The notes under the pieces: generated by a model
Databases searched by the model: none
Told to the model about the DNA's origin: nothing
Seen by the model: only the letters and a program-made list of their open reading frames with translations
NCBI GenBank assembly: GCA_001768235.1
Contig: MENK01000018.1
Location: 1 to 64,000, forward strand
DNA from: Bacteroidetes bacterium GWB2_32_14
Lineage (GTDB): Bacteria; Bacteroidota; Bacteroidia; Bacteroidales; UBA12077
Reading direction: 5' to 3'
Length of the DNA stretch: 64,000 bases
Position numbers and translations under genes: made by a program
Shown here: positions 17,682-27,989 of the stretch, in pieces
How positions within the stretch are numbered: position 1 is the stretch's first letter
Layout: each line of letters begins with the position of its first letter

Positions 17682-18698
17682 TTATTTTCTGACACTCGAT
17701 TTCCTGATAATTAACTCCGTGCTTAACACGGTAGTTACCGGGTCGTAGTCATCGTATGTCTGCATCCTGTTTAATAAAAGCTGAGCAGCATTCTGTCCCA
17801 TCTCGTACCCTTTTTGATCAACGGTAGTAAGCTCAGGGTCAGTCATGAACGAAATAAATGAGTTTGTAAAACCGGCAAGTGCAATATCCGATGGAATATG
17901 TTTATTTAATTTTTTAATGGCTATCATGGCGCCAATTGCAGTAGCATCATTAACAGTAAAAACACCATCAATTTCAGGATGTTTTAGCAATAATTCAGGT
18001 ATCAGGTTTTGTGCATGTTCAAATGTATCGCAATATTGAATGGTGTAATCATGTAAAATCTGATTTTTTTCTTTTAAAGCGGTTAAAAACCCGCGTTTTC
18101 GTTCAATCCCGATAGTTAAGTTTTGTGGCCCGGCAAAATGAACCAGGTTTTTACATCCATTTTCAATTAAATGAATTGTAGCTTTAAATGCACCATTAAA
18201 ATCATCAACAATAACCTTATCTGCTTTTACTTCTTCGCATGCCCTGTCGAAAAAAACAATAGGTACACCAACTTCTTCGATATTTTTAAAATGCTCGAAG
18301 CGGGTAGTTGTTTTTGCCATAGAAATAATAAAGCCGTCAATGTTGCTCGACAGCAATGCCTGCACGTTTTCCACTTCTTTTAAGTAGGATTCGTTCGACT
18401 GGCATATAATAATATGGTATCCGGCATCATTGGCTACTTTTTCTATACCACTGATTACGGTCGAGAAAAAATGATGAATAATTTCAGGAATGATTACACC
18501 GATAATTTTACTTTCCTGTTGAAGAAGGCTTAAAGCAACCTTGTTCGGTTTATAATTCATTTTTTGTGCAAGCTCCTGCACGTTTTTCTTAGTTTGCGGG
18601 TTTATATCAGGATGATCCTTCAACGCCCTGGATACAGTTGAAGGAGAAATATGCAACATTTTTGCAATATCTTTTATGGTTACCTGGTGACCTTTCAC
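17682..18698 (-). CDS. LacI-family regulator of the starch/maltose locus
   Basis: A 338-residue transcription factor. The N-terminal helix-turn-helix (VTIKDIAKMLHISPSTVSRALKDHP, residues about 6-30) and hinge helix are followed by a periplasmic-binding-protein-like ligand domain (about 60-330). It is transcribed divergently from susC with 236 bases between them. Within that gap lies a perfect LacI-type operator, TTGCAAACGTTTGAAA, that recurs before the maltose MFS gene, so both are its likely targets. The operators lie far upstream of the -7 boxes, which fits activation better than simple repression. The ligand is probably a maltodextrin or a metabolite of it (inference). Confidence 0.92.
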   Translation of the reverse strand: MKGHQVTIKDIAKMLHISPSTVSRALKDHPDINPQTKKNVQELAQKMNYKPNKVALSLLQQESKIIGVIIPEIIHHFFSTVISGIEKVANDAGYHIIICQSNESYLKEVENVQALLSSNIDGFIISMAKTTTRFEHFKNIEEVGVPIVFFDRACEEVKADKVIVDDFNGAFKATIHLIENGCKNLVHFAGPQNLTIGIERKRGFLTALKEKNQILHDYTIQYCDTFEHAQNLIPELLLKHPEIDGVFTVNDATAIGAMIAIKKLNKHIPSDIALAGFTNSFISFMTDPELTTVDQKGYEMGQNAAQLLLNRMQTYDDYDPVTTVLSTELIIRKSSVRK

Positions 18699-18797
18699 AA
18701 ACTATTTAGCTAAATTTTTGTTTAAGATATAAATTATGACGGACTTTTCCATAAAATAAGAACAAAAATTAAAAAAATAAACTTTTTTTTCAGTTTG

Positions 18798-18813
18798 TTG
18801 CAAACGTTTGAAA
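18798..18813 (+). promoter_or_regulatory. LacI-type operator upstream of susC
   Basis: TTGCAAACGTTTGAAA contains the 10-bp palindrome CAAACGTTTG, a classic LacI/GalR-family site with the central CG. The same 16 bases occur before the MFS gene in the same orientation relative to transcription (39789-39804, minus strand). Its centre is about 87 bases upstream of the presumed susC -7 box. Confidence 0.85.
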
Positions 18814-18869
18814 CAATACTTTGAGAGCTATTTTTGTCATTGTAACGCATTGATAGTAATGCAGTTAAC

Positions 18870-18900
18870 TTTGACTTAACGTTTTTTTTTCTTATCTTTA
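18870..18900 (+). promoter_or_regulatory. Putative susC promoter
   Basis: TTTG at 18870-18873, an exact 19-base spacer and TATCTTTA at 18893-18900 match the Bacteroidota promoter pattern with one deviation in the last base. The predicted transcript starts about 28 bases before the susC ATG. An alternative -7 box, TAACTTTG, overlaps the -33 element (18866-18873). Confidence 0.55.
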
Positions 18901-18934
18901 ACACAGAAATAAAACCTTAAAAAAAACCATTTTT

Positions 18935-21913
18935 ATGATTAAAAAAATAAGGCTGACTTTAATATTCCTGCTTATTAAAGTTTTTATTCCCGGGGTATTA
19001 ATGGCACAGGTTGCAATTACCGGTATTATTACTGATTCCGACGATCAATCTACATTACCCGGAGTTACTATTCTCGAAAAGAATACAGGAATAGGAGCAA
19101 TAACCGATATTGATGGTAAATACAACATTACTGTCCCGAAAGATGCTGTTCTTGTTTTCTCTTTTGTTGGCTACAAACAACAGGAAATACCTGTTGGCAC
19201 CCAAACAGTAATCAATGTAGTACTTGAAAAACAAATCGAGCTTTTAGATGAAGTAATCGTAATTGGTTATGGTGTTCAAAAGAAAAGTGATAAAACCGGC
19301 GCTGTTGCACAGGTTAAAGCAGAAGAAATGAGTGGTGGTGTGATAACAGATGCTATTCAGGCATTACAAGGTAGAACAGCAGGAGTTTTAATTACCAAAA
19401 AAGGTGGCGATCCCAACGAAGGTTATGCAGTTCGTATTCGTGGAGCATCTGGTTTTGATTCAAATACTCAACCACTGTATGTAGTTGATGGTGTTCCCGG
19501 TGTCGATCCTACAACTGTTGCCCCCGAAGATATTGAAACATTTAACATTTTGAAAGATGCAGCATCCTCTGCAATATATGGTTCAAGAGGTTCAAACGGA
19601 GTCATTATCATTACTACTAAACGAGGAAAAGTAGATAATTTCACAGTTCAGTTAAATATGAAAGTTTCTGCCGATCAGGTGGCAAGCAAGCTGGATTTGC
19701 TAAGTGCAAGCGATATAAGAAATTATGCACAAGGATTGCTTGAAGAAGCCCAAATTGAAAACCCTCAATATACCATTGATAGTGTATTTAACGATGGAGG
19801 GGCAAATACCGACTGGCAGGATGAGATTTTCAGAACAGGTATAACACAATCATATAATTTAAATTTTTCAGGAGGTACGGAAAATAATAGTTATTATGCA
19901 TCAATTACTCATGCTAATTGGGAAGGTGTTATGGAAGGTACATCAAAAGTACGTACCATAGCAAAAATCAATGTTACTCAAAAAGGATTAAATGATAAAT
20001 TAACATTATCGGGGAACTTATCAGGAACATTTGAAAATAACGACTATGAAAATTACGATGGATGGGATAAGGATGATATTTTATACCAGGCTTTTTCAAG
20101 AAACCCTACCGATCCGGTATATAATGAGGATGGTTCTTACTACGAAACAACCCGTGTTTTCAATTACCAGAATCCAATAGCAATTATTAATGAAGTTGAT
20201 AATACCAGGGATGCTAAACGCTTTTTAGGGAATTTAAAAGCTGACCTGGAGTTATTTGATGGATTAATTGCATCAGCAAATGTAGGTTATACCCGTGATG
20301 ATCAGGAATCTTATTATTTCAGGCCAAATGGATTAATCGATAATGGCTATGGAAAAAGAGAATACAAGAATACTACTCAAAAGTTAATTGAAGTAACCGG
20401 TAACTATACAAAGAGTATTAACGAAAAACACAATGTCAACGCATTATTAGGTTATTCATGGCAGGAAAGTGTTTACGAAGGTTTCTTTGCTCAGGCCAGA
20501 GATGCACAATCTGAATATTTAGCATCAAATAATATGCAGGCTTTAATTGATTTACAATATGGCGATATTGATTCCTGGAAAGGAATGTGGAGGCTTATTG
20601 GTTTTTTTGGCCGGGTACAATATAATTATAAAAATAAATATTATTTATCAGGTTCATTGCGTCGTGATGGTTCTTCAAAATTTGGAGCTAATAATCAATG
20701 GGGTTGGTTTCCTACTGTTGCTATAGGATGGGATCTCCAAAAAGAAGCTTGGTGGAGTGAAATGTTTCCTTGGTTTGACCAATTTAAGTGGCGTGCAAGT
20801 TATGGTGTTTCAGGTAACCAGGAAATAGGTGAATATAAAAGCCAGCTGGTTTTTCAAAATGCCGGGTTAACTGTAGATCCTGAAACAGGGAAAGATGTGG
20901 TTACTTTTACAAACCCATGGAATGCTAATCCGGATTTAAAATGGGAAGAAACAACTGAATATAATGTCGGACTTGATTTTGCCGTATTAAAAAGCCGAGT
21001 AAGTGGAAGCTTAGAAGTGTATTTCAAAAATACAAAAGATCTTTTAGGGCAATTCTCTGTTCCAAAACCACCAAATTTATCGGATAAAACATGGGGAAAC
21101 TCTGGTGAGTTGCAAAATAGGGGTATAGAATTATTTGTTCAATCTTATGTTATTGAGAAGTCTAATTTGAAATGGAAAACCATGTTCAATATCTCACACA
21201 ATAAATCTAAAATACTTGACCTTGGAGATTTTTATACAGAAGGAAGCAGTGTTCGGAAAGAAGGGTACATTTCGGGAAGGGGCATGGTTGGTGATGAGTA
21301 TTACGTAATAGGTATTATAGAAGGTGAAGAGTTAGGCTCATTTTATTTACCTGTATATGTTACAATGATTGATGGTAAGTTTGTTTATAAATCTGAAACA
21401 GGCGGATATACCGATAATTTAAGTGAGGCTAAAAGAGAAATTGTTGGAACGGCTTCACCCGATTTGGAAATTGGCTGGTCGAATACATTTACTCTTTTCA
21501 AAAACTGGGATTTGGATATTTCTTTCAGATCAATGATTGGAAATGATGTATATAATGCTACAGAAAGTTTTTTTGATAATCCAGACTTACCTTCTTTAAA
21601 TGCAAGCCCTTCTGCTTTAGATTGGGAAGAACAAGGACGCGTAAGTGGTTCAACGGTTATGGATATTTATGTTGAAGATGGTTCGTTTGTTCGTTTAGAT
21701 TATTTAGCATTGGGATACAATTTCAATACAAAAAAAATTGCTCCTGTAAAAAATCTGAAAATCTACTTTGCTTCGAATAACCTGTTTACAATTACCGGTT
21801 ATTCAGGTATTGATCCTGAAACCAAAATTGATGGTGTAGCTTTTGGAATTGACCAATACAATGTTTACCCAAAAACAAGGACATTTACTTTTGGTATTAA
21901 CGCAACTTTTTAA
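18935..21913 (+). CDS. SusC/RagA TonB-linked maltodextrin importer
   Basis: A 992-residue outer-membrane TonB-dependent transporter. It has a signal peptide (about 1-24), the carboxypeptidase-like regulatory domain (GIITDSDDQSTLPGVTI, about 28-105), the LDEVIVIGYGVQKKSDKTGAV TonB-box/plug entry near 105-125, the plug domain to about 240, and a 22-strand barrel ending in an aromatic-terminal strand (TFGINATF). It pairs with SusD-like protein to move oligosaccharides across the outer membrane. The locus content points to starch or maltodextrins. It is the first gene of the polysaccharide operon, with the SusD gene 12 bases downstream and a LacI operator and promoter upstream. Confidence 0.96.
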   Translation: MIKKIRLTLIFLLIKVFIPGVLMAQVAITGIITDSDDQSTLPGVTILEKNTGIGAITDIDGKYNITVPKDAVLVFSFVGYKQQEIPVGTQTVINVVLEKQIELLDEVIVIGYGVQKKSDKTGAVAQVKAEEMSGGVITDAIQALQGRTAGVLITKKGGDPNEGYAVRIRGASGFDSNTQPLYVVDGVPGVDPTTVAPEDIETFNILKDAASSAIYGSRGSNGVIIITTKRGKVDNFTVQLNMKVSADQVASKLDLLSASDIRNYAQGLLEEAQIENPQYTIDSVFNDGGANTDWQDEIFRTGITQSYNLNFSGGTENNSYYASITHANWEGVMEGTSKVRTIAKINVTQKGLNDKLTLSGNLSGTFENNDYENYDGWDKDDILYQAFSRNPTDPVYNEDGSYYETTRVFNYQNPIAIINEVDNTRDAKRFLGNLKADLELFDGLIASANVGYTRDDQESYYFRPNGLIDNGYGKREYKNTTQKLIEVTGNYTKSINEKHNVNALLGYSWQESVYEGFFAQARDAQSEYLASNNMQALIDLQYGDIDSWKGMWRLIGFFGRVQYNYKNKYYLSGSLRRDGSSKFGANNQWGWFPTVAIGWDLQKEAWWSEMFPWFDQFKWRASYGVSGNQEIGEYKSQLVFQNAGLTVDPETGKDVVTFTNPWNANPDLKWEETTEYNVGLDFAVLKSRVSGSLEVYFKNTKDLLGQFSVPKPPNLSDKTWGNSGELQNRGIELFVQSYVIEKSNLKWKTMFNISHNKSKILDLGDFYTEGSSVRKEGYISGRGMVGDEYYVIGIIEGEELGSFYLPVYVTMIDGKFVYKSETGGYTDNLSEAKREIVGTASPDLEIGWSNTFTLFKNWDLDISFRSMIGNDVYNATESFFDNPDLPSLNASPSALDWEEQGRVSGSTVMDIYVEDGSFVRLDYLALGYNFNTKKIAPVKNLKIYFASNNLFTITGYSGIDPETKIDGVAFGIDQYNVYPKTRTFTFGINATF

Positions 21914-21925
21914 ACTAAAAATATT

Positions 21926-23440
21926 ATGAAACGAATATTTCTATTATTTATACTAATATCTCTGATAGGTTTTTCCTGTACGGATTTGAACGAGGAAGTG
22001 TTTGAAAATTTACCAGGAGATGTTTATCCCGAAAACGAATTACAAGTTGCGGGCTTAAGTGTTAATGCCTATTTAGGGATGAAGGATTTAATAGATGATA
22101 ATGGCTGGTGGTTTTTAGCACAAGAATTATCATCTGACGAATTTTGCGGGCCAACCCGTGATGCTGACTGGTACGATGGGGGAAAATGGTTAAATATGCA
22201 CCAGCATACATGGACTAGTGATGACGAAGGTGTTAACCGGATGTGGGATAAAATGTGGAGCGGTGTTACGATTTGTAATATTACACTCGACCAGTTAAGA
22301 ATGCTTACTGTTAGCGATGCTGTTAATGCTAAGATTGATGAAGTTGAAGTAATGAGATCATTCTATTATTATTTACTAATCGATAATTATGGCGATGTAC
22401 CTTATATAACTAGTGCATCTAATGCTCCTGAAAAACCATATAAAATTACAAGGGAAGCAATATTTGATAGTTTGACTACTACTGTTGAAAATAATCTATC
22501 ATCACTAAAACTAATCGATAATAAATATCTGGCTACCAGATATATGGCATTTGCTTTATTAGCAAAACTGTATTTAAATGCAGGGACTTATACAGGTACA
22601 CCACAATGGGCAAAAGCCGATGCATATATTGATAGTGTTCTTGAAGGGCCATATAAATTAGCTACAGATGTTCTAGAACCATTTGTTACATTAAATGATA
22701 ATTCATCTGAAATTATATTTTCAATTCCTTTTGATGAAGATACTTACCAGGGTTTCAGAATACACATGAGAACATTGCATTATCAACATAATGAAACATA
22801 CGATATGCCTGTTAGCCCCTGGAATGGCTTATGTGTTACTCCGAATCATTTTGATACCTACGAAGATGATGATGTTAGAAAAGAAGCCTATTTTATTTAC
22901 GGACCTCAATATACATCAAATGGTTCAACTATTATTGATGGGGTTACTAAATTACCTTTAGTTATAAACCCAATTTTACCAGCATTATATATGACAGCTG
23001 CAGAATATACTGCCGATGAATACAGGAATTCTGGAGCTCGTGTCGAAAAATACGAAATAAAAATGGGTGCAAAGGAAAATTTAAGCAATGATTTTCCAAT
23101 ATTTCGCATTACCGATTTTTATTTAATGAAAGCCGAAACTCTAATAAGATTAGGTGGTCCCGGTGATGGAGATTCGTGGATTAACGAAATAAGAGACAGA
23201 GCCGAAGTTGATACTTGGTCTGGTGCCACTTTAGATCAGTTATTGGCTGAACGTGGCCGTGAATTATTCTGCGAAGGTCACCGTCGTCAGGATTTAGTCC
23301 GTTTTGGGAAATTTACCGATGAGTGGTGGGCTAAAGGAGATGATCAGGGCGGTTTAGCTGGAGATCTATCGGTGTTGACATTCCCCATACCTAAATATGC
23401 GACCGATGCAAATCCGAATTTATTACTTGATCCTCAATAA
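21926..23440 (+). CDS. SusD/RagB glycan-binding lipoprotein
   Basis: A 504-residue surface lipoprotein that caps the SusC barrel and binds the glycan. The lipobox is IGFSC with the cysteine near residue 18, followed by an acidic stretch. The SusD fold is evident from the N-terminal AGLSVNAYLGMKDL segment, an EVEVMRSFYYYLLIDNYGDVPYI helix pair (around residue 140) and the C-terminal signature LAERGRELFCEGHRRQDLVRFGKF. Tryptophan-rich patches (WDKMWSGV) may form the sugar platform. It is co-transcribed between the SusC and SusE-like genes. Confidence 0.95.
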   Translation: MKRIFLLFILISLIGFSCTDLNEEVFENLPGDVYPENELQVAGLSVNAYLGMKDLIDDNGWWFLAQELSSDEFCGPTRDADWYDGGKWLNMHQHTWTSDDEGVNRMWDKMWSGVTICNITLDQLRMLTVSDAVNAKIDEVEVMRSFYYYLLIDNYGDVPYITSASNAPEKPYKITREAIFDSLTTTVENNLSSLKLIDNKYLATRYMAFALLAKLYLNAGTYTGTPQWAKADAYIDSVLEGPYKLATDVLEPFVTLNDNSSEIIFSIPFDEDTYQGFRIHMRTLHYQHNETYDMPVSPWNGLCVTPNHFDTYEDDDVRKEAYFIYGPQYTSNGSTIIDGVTKLPLVINPILPALYMTAAEYTADEYRNSGARVEKYEIKMGAKENLSNDFPIFRITDFYLMKAETLIRLGGPGDGDSWINEIRDRAEVDTWSGATLDQLLAERGRELFCEGHRRQDLVRFGKFTDEWWAKGDDQGGLAGDLSVLTFPIPKYATDANPNLLLDPQ

Positions 23441-23487
23441 AAAATAATTACTAACTAAAATTTATTTACTAATTAAAATTTTACATT

Positions 23488-25002
23488 ATGAAAAAAAAAT
23501 TATTAAAAAGAATCTTTAACCTTACATGGTTAGTTCTGGCGGCATTGTTAACATTTACTGCCTGCAGCGATGATGATGACGATAATGATGATGATACTAT
23601 TGTTCTTGATGGTACTTATATTAGTGGGACAGCTACGGGTGGCGAATCTTTTATTATTGATGCAAAACAAATGGTTGAACCAAGTAGTGATTTTGAAACA
23701 AAAGTAGAAAGAGATGGAATGATGTATGGAATTCACTATCTTACAGCAGGTACTTTAATGTTTAAAGAGGTTGCAGGTGATGCGAAAATATCATATGGAG
23801 TATCCGATGTAGCTACTACAACACAAACAGAAGAAACCGGAGAACCATTTGATTTCCAAAGAGGTAACCTTGTTGAAGATGGAACTACTGAATTTACAGT
23901 TACTGAAGCTGGTTTATATTACATTATTACTGATAAAACAAGTTCTACTTTCTGGGTAATGAAAATTAATAGTTTTGAAATTAGTTCTACAACAGATGAA
24001 GCAACAATGGTTTCAGGATCAACAGAAGGTGCAGTGTTTGAACTTTCAGGTACTGATCTTAGGGGATCATATAAAGTTCGTATAAATACAGGATGGAAAA
24101 TTATTGCTGATGATATTCCTTTTGGTGGAACTGATTTTCCAGAAGATGGAATTCGCCCAATTACAAGTTTTGGAGGAAGTTTAAGTGCTCTTACATTTGA
24201 TGGAAGTGATATTGCTTTTACACCCTTACCACTGCACTTAACTGACTTTACTTTCACTTGGGATCCTTCAATAAAAGGAATCGCCGGTATAACAGGTACA
24301 ACTACTGATGCTGGTGAAAGACTTCCAACAGATTATTCTGATTATTTAATCGGATTTATTGGTAATGCAGTTATGGAAGCTGATACATCTTGGGGTTGGG
24401 GAAATCTATCATATGAAAATTTGTTGCCTGTAAAAAATGGATATATTTATACTTGGACATGGAGTGATGTATCAATTGCAGATACTACTGATGGAAGAAC
24501 TTGGAAATTTAGAAAAGATAATGCATGGAGCTTTACTTTAGGATTTAATAATGTTACCATGTCAGGTAGTTCAGCTGCTGATTTCTTCGCAGGGTCAGAT
24601 GATGGTAACTTTGGAGTTGCAACTTCAAAAGTATATGATATGATTTTAGAAGTTGATGCTACAAGTGATACCTGGAAATTGTATGTTGCTGAAGAAGGTG
24701 GTTATCTATTTGATATTTGGGGATTAATTGGTAGTGCAACTCCAAATGGTTGGAATGACCCTGATACAGAAATGACACCTAATATAGATGGTACTGAATG
24801 GACTTGGACTGGAGATTTGATTGAAGGTGAATTTAAATTCAGACTAAACGACAGTTGGGATTATCAAATAGGAGACGATGGTGCTGGCGGTGCAGCGTTT
24901 AGTACTAACGCTACTGCATGGGTTATTGCAGCAGGTGATGTTGGAAATTATACTATTGTTCTAGATAGTGAAACTCCTGATATTACTATTACAAAAAATT
25001 AA
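23488..25002 (+). CDS. SusE/SusF-like starch-binding surface lipoprotein
   Basis: A 504-residue lipoprotein. The lipobox FTACS is followed directly by DDDDDNDDD, an Asp-rich lipoprotein export signal that sends Bacteroidota lipoproteins to the cell surface. Three beta-sandwich modules can be discerned. The last one (about 405-504, FDIWGLIGSATPNGWND...) has the usual SusE/SusF starch-binding layout with exposed tryptophans. The protein is catalytically inert and should retain starch near SusCD and the secreted amylase. A strong terminator hairpin follows the stop codon. Confidence 0.88.
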   Translation: MKKKLLKRIFNLTWLVLAALLTFTACSDDDDDNDDDTIVLDGTYISGTATGGESFIIDAKQMVEPSSDFETKVERDGMMYGIHYLTAGTLMFKEVAGDAKISYGVSDVATTTQTEETGEPFDFQRGNLVEDGTTEFTVTEAGLYYIITDKTSSTFWVMKINSFEISSTTDEATMVSGSTEGAVFELSGTDLRGSYKVRINTGWKIIADDIPFGGTDFPEDGIRPITSFGGSLSALTFDGSDIAFTPLPLHLTDFTFTWDPSIKGIAGITGTTTDAGERLPTDYSDYLIGFIGNAVMEADTSWGWGNLSYENLLPVKNGYIYTWTWSDVSIADTTDGRTWKFRKDNAWSFTLGFNNVTMSGSSAADFFAGSDDGNFGVATSKVYDMILEVDATSDTWKLYVAEEGGYLFDIWGLIGSATPNGWNDPDTEMTPNIDGTEWTWTGDLIEGEFKFRLNDSWDYQIGDDGAGGAAFSTNATAWVIAAGDVGNYTIVLDSETPDITITKN

Positions 25003-25013
25003 TTTATTCAATT

Positions 25014-25047
25014 AAGAAGGCATGCATTGGCATGCCTTCTTTTTTTC
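25014..25047 (+). terminator. Terminator/attenuator between susE-like and amylase genes
   Basis: A 12-bp stem (AAGAAGGCATGC/GCATGCCTTCTT) with a 4-base loop runs into a T-tract, a textbook intrinsic terminator. It lies inside the otherwise continuous operon, so amylase expression may depend on partial read-through. Confidence 0.85.
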
Positions 25048-25071
25048 TTTTCTCACTTTTATAATTTGACT

Positions 25072-27843
25072 ATGAAATCCCAGACGGGTCTTTTTTTATT
25101 TCTTTTAAGTTTTGTTTTTTTTCAAGCTAATTCACAGGTAATTACTGCCGATCCGGAATTTCCAAATGCAACTAGTTCTGTAATTATTTATTTCGATGCG
25201 TCACAAGGTAATCAGGCATTAAAAGATTTTACTGGCGATGTATATGCGCATACTGGGCTTATTACATCATTGAGTGTTGATCCGGGTGATTGGAAATATG
25301 TTATTGCCGAATGGAGCGAGAATACCACTAAGGCAAAACTTACTAAAATATCTGCTAATTTATATCAGCTTTCAATTAGTCCAACTATAATTGATTTCTA
25401 CGAAGTTGCTGAAGGCGAAGAAGTGCTAAAACTGGCCTTCGTGTTCAGGAATTCCGATGGTTCAAAAGTTGCACGTGAAGCCGATGGTGGTGATATTTTT
25501 TACAACGTGTATCCCGAGGGATTAAATGTAAATATTTCATCTCCTACACCAGATTTAATATTATTGCCGGGCGAACAAATTACTGTTTCAGCAACATCTA
25601 ATGAATCTGACAGTATGTTTATATCTATTGATGAAAATCTTGTTTATAAAGTTGCCGGGGCTGCAATAAGTTACAATCATACTGAAAATACAATCGGAAC
25701 ACATAAAATAGTAGTTACTGCAAAATTAACTGAAGAAACTGCCCGTGATTCGGTTTATTTCCAGGTCAGGGGCGAACCGGCAGTTGCTGAAATGCCTGCT
25801 GGTTGGAAAAAAGGAATAAATTACCTTGCCGACGACTCTGTTGGTTTGGTTTTATTTGCTCCACAAAAAGAATTTGTTTATGTAATTGGTGATTTTACAG
25901 AATGGCGAACCAACGAGGATTACATGATGCATGTAACACCAAACGACTCTGTCTATTGGATTGGTATTGGTGGTCTAACACCGGGACAGGAATATATTTT
26001 CCAGTATTATATCAATGGTGAATTACGCATTGCCGATCCTTATACCGAGAAAACAAGCGATCCAAACGATAAGTGGATTGCAGAAGAAACCTACCCGGAT
26101 TTAATTGATTATCCGTCAGGTTTTACAACTGGCATTGCATCTGTACTTCAAACAAATCAAACAGAATATAATTGGAATAATACTGTTTATAATATATCTC
26201 CAAAAGAAAACCTGGTGATATATGAATTACTTCTTCGGGATTTTTTAGCTGCTCATAGTTTTAAGACATTAATTGATACTCTTGATTATCTCGATAGCTT
26301 GGGAATAAGTGCTATTGAATTGATGCCGGTTAGTGAGTTCGAAGGAAATGAAAGCTGGGGATACAACCCGAGTTTTTATTTTGCTCCCGATAAATATTAT
26401 GGAACTAAAAATGATTTTAAGGCATTTGTCGATTCCTGCCATGGAAGAGATATTGCAGTTATAATGGATATGGTATTGAACCATTCCTATGGCCAATCGC
26501 CTTTGGTACAAATGTATTTCGACCCTGAAGCAGGAGATTATGGCCAACCTACCTCACAGAACCCTTGGTATAATCAACAATCACCAAATTCGACGTATTC
26601 ATGGGGGTATGATTTTAACCACGAGAGCGTGTGGACTAAAGAATTTGTTGATAGTGTTAACAAATTTTGGTTAGTAAACTATAAGGTTGATGGATTTCGG
26701 TTCGATTTTACCAAGGGTTTTACTAATACTCCCGGTGATGGAAGTGCTTATGATATATCGCGAATGAATATCTTAAAACGAATGGCTATGAATATTTGGG
26801 ATACAAATCACGATGCTTATGTCATTTTAGAACACTTTGCTGATAATGCTGAAGAAAAAAACCTTGCCGAATTTGGAATGATGTTATGGGGAAATATTAA
26901 TTATCAGTATAATGAAGCATCAATGGGTTATACATCTGATATTTCCTGGGCATCTTATAAAACACGTACCTGGTTGGTACCTAATTTAGTATCCTATATG
27001 GAAAGTCACGACGAAGAAAGATTAATGTTCAAGAATCTTGAATACGGAAATTCTTCTGATGGATACAATATACAGGATTGGTGGATTGCACTTAAACGAA
27101 TAGAACTGGCAGCAAATTTCTTTATCCCGATTCCAGGCCCTAAAATGATCTGGCAATTTGGCGAACTGGGTTATGATTATTCTATCGACTATGATTGCCG
27201 TGTTTGCAATAAACCCATACGTTGGGATTATTATGAAAATAATGGAAGACGCAGAATCTATTTTGTTTATAAGGTGCTGAACGAGTTAAAAAGTACTTAT
27301 GATGTATTTAAAACTACCAATTATACGATTACTCAAACTGGTAAATTAAAATCAATTCACTTGTTCGACGATGAGATGAATGTAGTTATTCTTGGAAACT
27401 TTGATGTTGTTACACAGAAAATCAATCCTGATTTTCCAGCAACAGGCATATGGTACGAATTGTATTTCGGTGATACATTGGATGTAAGCAATACACAGGA
27501 TACTATTACACTTGATGCCGGAGAATACAGGCTATATACCGATGTAAAATTAAAATCACCCGATCTTCCGGTTAAAATTGATGAAATTATTGATACTGAT
27601 GATGAGCAGATTTCGGTTTTTCCAAATCCATCAACAGGCTTATTTACTTTTGATTTAAGTAATATAAAAAGAGATAATTGCCAGGTGAAAATTTACAATA
27701 TAAACGGGCAAATGGTTTCTGCAAAAGAAGAACTCGATAATGGATTTATTACATTGGATATGAATTCGCAAAGAGCGGGAATGTATTTTTACGAGATCAT
27801 TTCAGAAAATAAAAGAATTACAGGAAAAATAATTAAGCAATAG
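25072..27843 (+). CDS. T9SS-secreted multidomain alpha-amylase (GH13)
   Basis: About 923 residues. It has a signal peptide (MKSQTGLFLFLLSFVFFQANSQ), two N-terminal beta-sandwich modules (about 20-240), a CBM48/early-set-like module (VLFAPQKEFVYVIGDFTEW, about 245-335) and a GH13 barrel (about 370-800). The last about 80 residues form a type A T9SS sorting domain (VFPNPSTGLFTFDLSN ... GKIIKQ). Catalytic motifs are DMVLNHSYG, GFRFDFTKGF (nucleophile Asp), VILEHFAD (acid/base Glu) and YMESHDEER. The ATG at 25072 is preferred over an upstream TTG inside the terminator hairpin. It fills the role of SusG but is a T9SS cargo rather than a surface lipoprotein. Confidence 0.93.
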   Translation: MKSQTGLFLFLLSFVFFQANSQVITADPEFPNATSSVIIYFDASQGNQALKDFTGDVYAHTGLITSLSVDPGDWKYVIAEWSENTTKAKLTKISANLYQLSISPTIIDFYEVAEGEEVLKLAFVFRNSDGSKVAREADGGDIFYNVYPEGLNVNISSPTPDLILLPGEQITVSATSNESDSMFISIDENLVYKVAGAAISYNHTENTIGTHKIVVTAKLTEETARDSVYFQVRGEPAVAEMPAGWKKGINYLADDSVGLVLFAPQKEFVYVIGDFTEWRTNEDYMMHVTPNDSVYWIGIGGLTPGQEYIFQYYINGELRIADPYTEKTSDPNDKWIAEETYPDLIDYPSGFTTGIASVLQTNQTEYNWNNTVYNISPKENLVIYELLLRDFLAAHSFKTLIDTLDYLDSLGISAIELMPVSEFEGNESWGYNPSFYFAPDKYYGTKNDFKAFVDSCHGRDIAVIMDMVLNHSYGQSPLVQMYFDPEAGDYGQPTSQNPWYNQQSPNSTYSWGYDFNHESVWTKEFVDSVNKFWLVNYKVDGFRFDFTKGFTNTPGDGSAYDISRMNILKRMAMNIWDTNHDAYVILEHFADNAEEKNLAEFGMMLWGNINYQYNEASMGYTSDISWASYKTRTWLVPNLVSYMESHDEERLMFKNLEYGNSSDGYNIQDWWIALKRIELAANFFIPIPGPKMIWQFGELGYDYSIDYDCRVCNKPIRWDYYENNGRRRIYFVYKVLNELKSTYDVFKTTNYTITQTGKLKSIHLFDDEMNVVILGNFDVVTQKINPDFPATGIWYELYFGDTLDVSNTQDTITLDAGEYRLYTDVKLKSPDLPVKIDEIIDTDDEQISVFPNPSTGLFTFDLSNIKRDNCQVKIYNINGQMVSAKEELDNGFITLDMNSQRAGMYFYEIISENKRITGKIIKQ

Positions 27844-27882
27844 TTTTTAGGTTAATAAGTAGGGGTAAGATTAGTAATTGAA

Positions 27883-27910
27883 ATAATCGCCGGGAAAACC
27901 CGGCGATTAT
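27883..27910. terminator. Hairpin after the secreted amylase gene
   Basis: A 12-bp stem (ATAATCGCCGGG/CCCGGCGATTAT) with an AAAA loop lies 39 bases past the stop. It lacks a clear T-run but is very stable. Confidence 0.65.
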
Positions 27911-27948
27911 ATATAAACCACATAGGGGTTTAAAACAATTGGCATTTT

Positions 27949-27989
27949 AAACTTATTAATAAACCGTGAAACGATTTATTAATAAGTTT
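27949..27989. terminator. Bidirectional hairpin overlapping the convergent amylase end
   Basis: A 15-bp stem (27949-27963 with 27975-27989) is followed by TTT on the plus strand. It overlaps the last codons of the minus-strand amylase gene, so it probably terminates both convergent transcripts. Confidence 0.6.

Noticed and set aside
26269-26547. 92-codon minus-strand frame inside the secreted amylase gene
   Set aside because: It is an antisense shadow of a well-conserved GH13 catalytic domain.
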